Position numbers and translations under genes: made by a program | Part shown: piece by piece, positions 4,305 to 5,686 of the stretch | How the letters are laid out: every line of letters begins with the position of its first letter | How positions within the stretch are numbered: the stretch's first letter is position 1 | The notes under the pieces: generated by a model | Seen by the model: the letters and a program-made list of their open reading frames with translations, nothing else | Told to the model about the DNA's origin: nothing | Databases searched by the model: none | From: Methanobacteriota archaeon | Lineage (GTDB): Archaea; Thermoplasmatota; DTKX01; GCA-020343715 | Direction: 5' to 3' | DNA length: 5,686 bases | Assembly: GCA_030597775.1 (NCBI GenBank) | Contig: JAUVRF010000140.1 | Span: 1 to 5,686, forward strand

Positions 4305-5686
4305 TCAAGCCACCTCCACGTTGTCCGAATCCACCATGTTGATGGCCTTGGCCGGGCAGATGCTCGCGCACAGACCGCAGGCCTGGCACGCCCTCGGCAT
4401 TATCACGGCCGCCCTCGCCTCGTTGTTGAACACTATGGCGTCGTGGGGGCAGATCCTGAGGCAGTTGAGGCAAGCCGCGCACAGGTCTGGGTCCACCTCC
4501 CCCACCTCTGGTTCCAGGGGGAAGCCCCTGGCGTACTCTGCGATGGCGGTGGCGGCAGCCGCGGCCCCACCGAGCTGTATCGAGGATCCCGTCCGGGTGG
4601 CTGGCACCGCGGTGTACACCCCGCGGCGGGGCGTCATGACCGGAAGCACGTTCAACCGATGCTCGGTCGGGATGCCCTCGGGGGCATAGCGGGACAGGAA
4701 CCAGGGCCACACGAGGTCCCGACCCTCATGGGTCGGGGGAGCGGCCACGTGATCGGCCTCCACATCGCGCTCGCCCAGCTCCGGCGAGAGCTCGTCGACG
4801 AAGCGAACGAGGTACGGTCCCTCGCCCAAGACCTTCAGGGTGCGGACCATGTAGCGCGTGAACCCGACACCTCGGTCGGCCAGGTCCATCTGCAGCTCCT
4901 GCATGCCCTCGCCGGCCACGGCCATCTCTCGGAACAGGACCTCCACCCGGGCTCCCGGGGAACGGTCCAATATCTCGGCGGCCAGCCGTAGGGCCTCGCC
5001 GTCGTTCCCCATCAGGAGGACGAAACGGTCGCTCCGGCCATCGTGGAAGCCCTTCCTGAGGCTCCTTCGCAGGTCCGGATATGGAACGGTCCCTGGTAAG
5101 ATCGATGGACCGCTGTCCTCGCTCTGGGGCACCGTGACGATCACGTCGGCCTTGAGGTTGATGGTGGCCTCGCCTCCGGGCACCCCCATTCGGACCAGGA
5201 AGGCCTTCGGTTCACCCTCGAGCCGTTTAACGCCCCTTCCAGGTCCTCCGATGACCATCGTGGTGCTGGCGCCGGCCGCCTTCGCCGTTCGGTCGGCATC
5301 GTCGGCGACCGGTCCTTGGCCAAGCACGACCAATCGAGGAGGGTAACCGGTCCACTCGGGGGGATGGACCTCGAGGACGGCCGCAGCCGCCGCCATGCCA
5401 CCAAGGGATGCCTCCACCAGGTCCACGGGTCCCGTGGCGCCACCAGTTGCGAACACGCCGGGATGGGAGGTGGGGGGGGGACCGCCCTCGCCCCGGGCGA
5501 TGAAGCCGTACTCATCCGTTGCCAGGCCCAGCATCCCCGCGACACGGGACGTGCCCTCAGAGGGGACCGGTCCCGTGGACAGCACGACAGCAGAGAAGAT
5601 GTCGGCACGGATCTCTCCCGCCAGGGTGTCCTCGTAGCGGACCTCGAGGCGACCATCGGGGGATGCCTGGATGGCGGCTGGCCGTG
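4305..5686 (-). CDS. hdrA: HdrA-like FAD/iron-sulfur subunit (heterodisulfide reductase A family), C-terminal 459 residues
   Basis: This is a partial gene. The frame is open from the right edge (first full codon at 5684) to TGA at 4307-4305. A Met-type start near 5585 is internal, because 'VRYEDTLAGEIRADIFSAVV' before it already fits HdrA. In partial numbering, residues ~1-105 are the end of an FAD-binding module: 'VVLSTGPVPSEGT', 'LGLATDEYGFIAR', then 'SHPGVFATGGATGP' and an Ala-rich helix. Residues ~115-387 look like a second, degenerate HdrA module, with 'RVEVLFREMAVAGEGMQEL' and 'RGVGFTRY' and then 'TPRRGVYTAVPATRTGSS' plus another Ala-rich helix. A ferredoxin tail follows with two C-x2-C-x2-C-x3-CP motifs (Cys 402/405/408/412 and 433/436/439/443; nt ~4481-4356), which should bind two [4Fe-4S] clusters. 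HdrA proteins centre electron-bifurcating complexes. Here, upstream of mvhD, metV and metF, it probably feeds electrons to or from the folate reductase. The catalytic N-terminal FAD region lies outside the window. Confidence 0.85.
   Translation of the reverse strand, partial: RPAAIQASPDGRLEVRYEDTLAGEIRADIFSAVVLSTGPVPSEGTSRVAGMLGLATDEYGFIARGEGGPPPTSHPGVFATGGATGPVDLVEASLGGMAAAAAVLEVHPPEWTGYPPRLVVLGQGPVADDADRTAKAAGASTTMVIGGPGRGVKRLEGEPKAFLVRMGVPGGEATINLKADVIVTVPQSEDSGPSILPGTVPYPDLRRSLRKGFHDGRSDRFVLLMGNDGEALRLAAEILDRSPGARVEVLFREMAVAGEGMQELQMDLADRGVGFTRYMVRTLKVLGEGPYLVRFVDELSPELGERDVEADHVAAPPTHEGRDLVWPWFLSRYAPEGIPTEHRLNVLPVMTPRRGVYTAVPATRTGSSIQLGGAAAAATAIAEYARGFPLEPEVGEVDPDLCAACLNCLRICPHDAIVFNNEARAAVIMPRACQACGLCASICPAKAINMVDSDNVEVA
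4311..4317 (-). promoter_or_regulatory. mvhD ribosome binding site inside the hdrA end
   Basis: GGAGGTG on the minus strand, in the last codons of hdrA, is 8 nt before the mvhD ATG at 4302. It supports starting mvhD here and not in the open frame that continues upstream over hdrA. Confidence 0.6.
4356..4481 (-). other. 2x[4Fe-4S] ferredoxin domain of the HdrA-like protein
   Basis: Two complete cysteine motifs are visible: 'CAACLNCLRICP' (4481-4446) and 'CQACGLCASICP' (4388-4353). Spacing within each is C-x2-C-x2-C-x3-C, with a Pro after the last Cys. This is the standard bacterial-type 2[4Fe-4S] ferredoxin layout, and no ligand is missing. Confidence 0.9.

Noticed and set aside
4303..4710. 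N-terminal extension of the mvhD frame over hdrA
   Set aside because: The translated stretch is an off-frame reading of the HdrA C-terminus. The MvhD-like sequence begins only at about 4302, right after the hdrA stop.
1..5686. tRNA, rRNA, CRISPR arrays, insertion sequences
   Set aside because: No cloverleaf-like segment, no spaced direct repeats and no transposase-like protein were seen. Almost all of the window is occupied by the five genes.

Overview
The window is GC-rich, densely coded DNA from an anaerobic prokaryote, probably environmental. It holds five protein genes, two of them cut by the window edges. I saw no RNA genes, mobile elements, CRISPR arrays or phage genes. I lean towards a GC-rich archaeon, for example a Thermoplasmatota-like lineage. 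The reasons are the surface VIT/VWA-type protein with a C-terminal membrane anchor, frequent AGG arginine codons, strong Shine-Dalgarno sites and no intrinsic terminators. This is weak evidence, and an anaerobic bacterium such as an acetogen-like lineage cannot be excluded.

Layout, left to right. (1) 3-878 (+) is the C-terminal part of an inter-alpha-trypsin-inhibitor-like (VIT/VWA) surface protein, with a long acidic Ser/Thr/Asp linker and one C-terminal transmembrane helix. (2) 879-974 is a short intergenic region that must carry the leader of the next gene. (3) 975-2282 (+) is a complete LarA-family (DUF2088) protein that keeps the catalytic His/Lys set of nickel-pincer lactate racemase. 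(4) A 15-bp convergent gap follows. (5) The rest of the window is a tight minus-strand operon, read from right to left: hdrA-like (5686-4305, 5' end outside), mvhD-like (4302-3904), metV (3907-3212) and metF (3215-2298). Adjacent genes overlap by 4 nt (ATGA) or are 2 nt apart.

The gene set and order hdrA-mvhD-metV-metF match the multi-subunit methylenetetrahydrofolate reductase (MetFV-HdrABC-MvhD) described from the acetogen Moorella thermoacetica. MetF would reduce methylene-tetrahydrofolate to methyl-tetrahydrofolate at a flavin. MetV would relay electrons through Fe-S centres, and MvhD and HdrA would connect this to a flavin/ferredoxin electron-transfer module, possibly an electron-bifurcating one. 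That places the operon in the methyl branch of the Wood-Ljungdahl pathway. hdrB and hdrC, if present, should lie just beyond the right edge.

Three points deserve a second look. The HdrA-like protein appears to have a second, degenerate HdrA module before its 2x[4Fe-4S] tail. The MvhD-like protein has lost part of the usual N-terminal Cys motif. A LarA-family enzyme of unknown substrate sits convergent to the operon.
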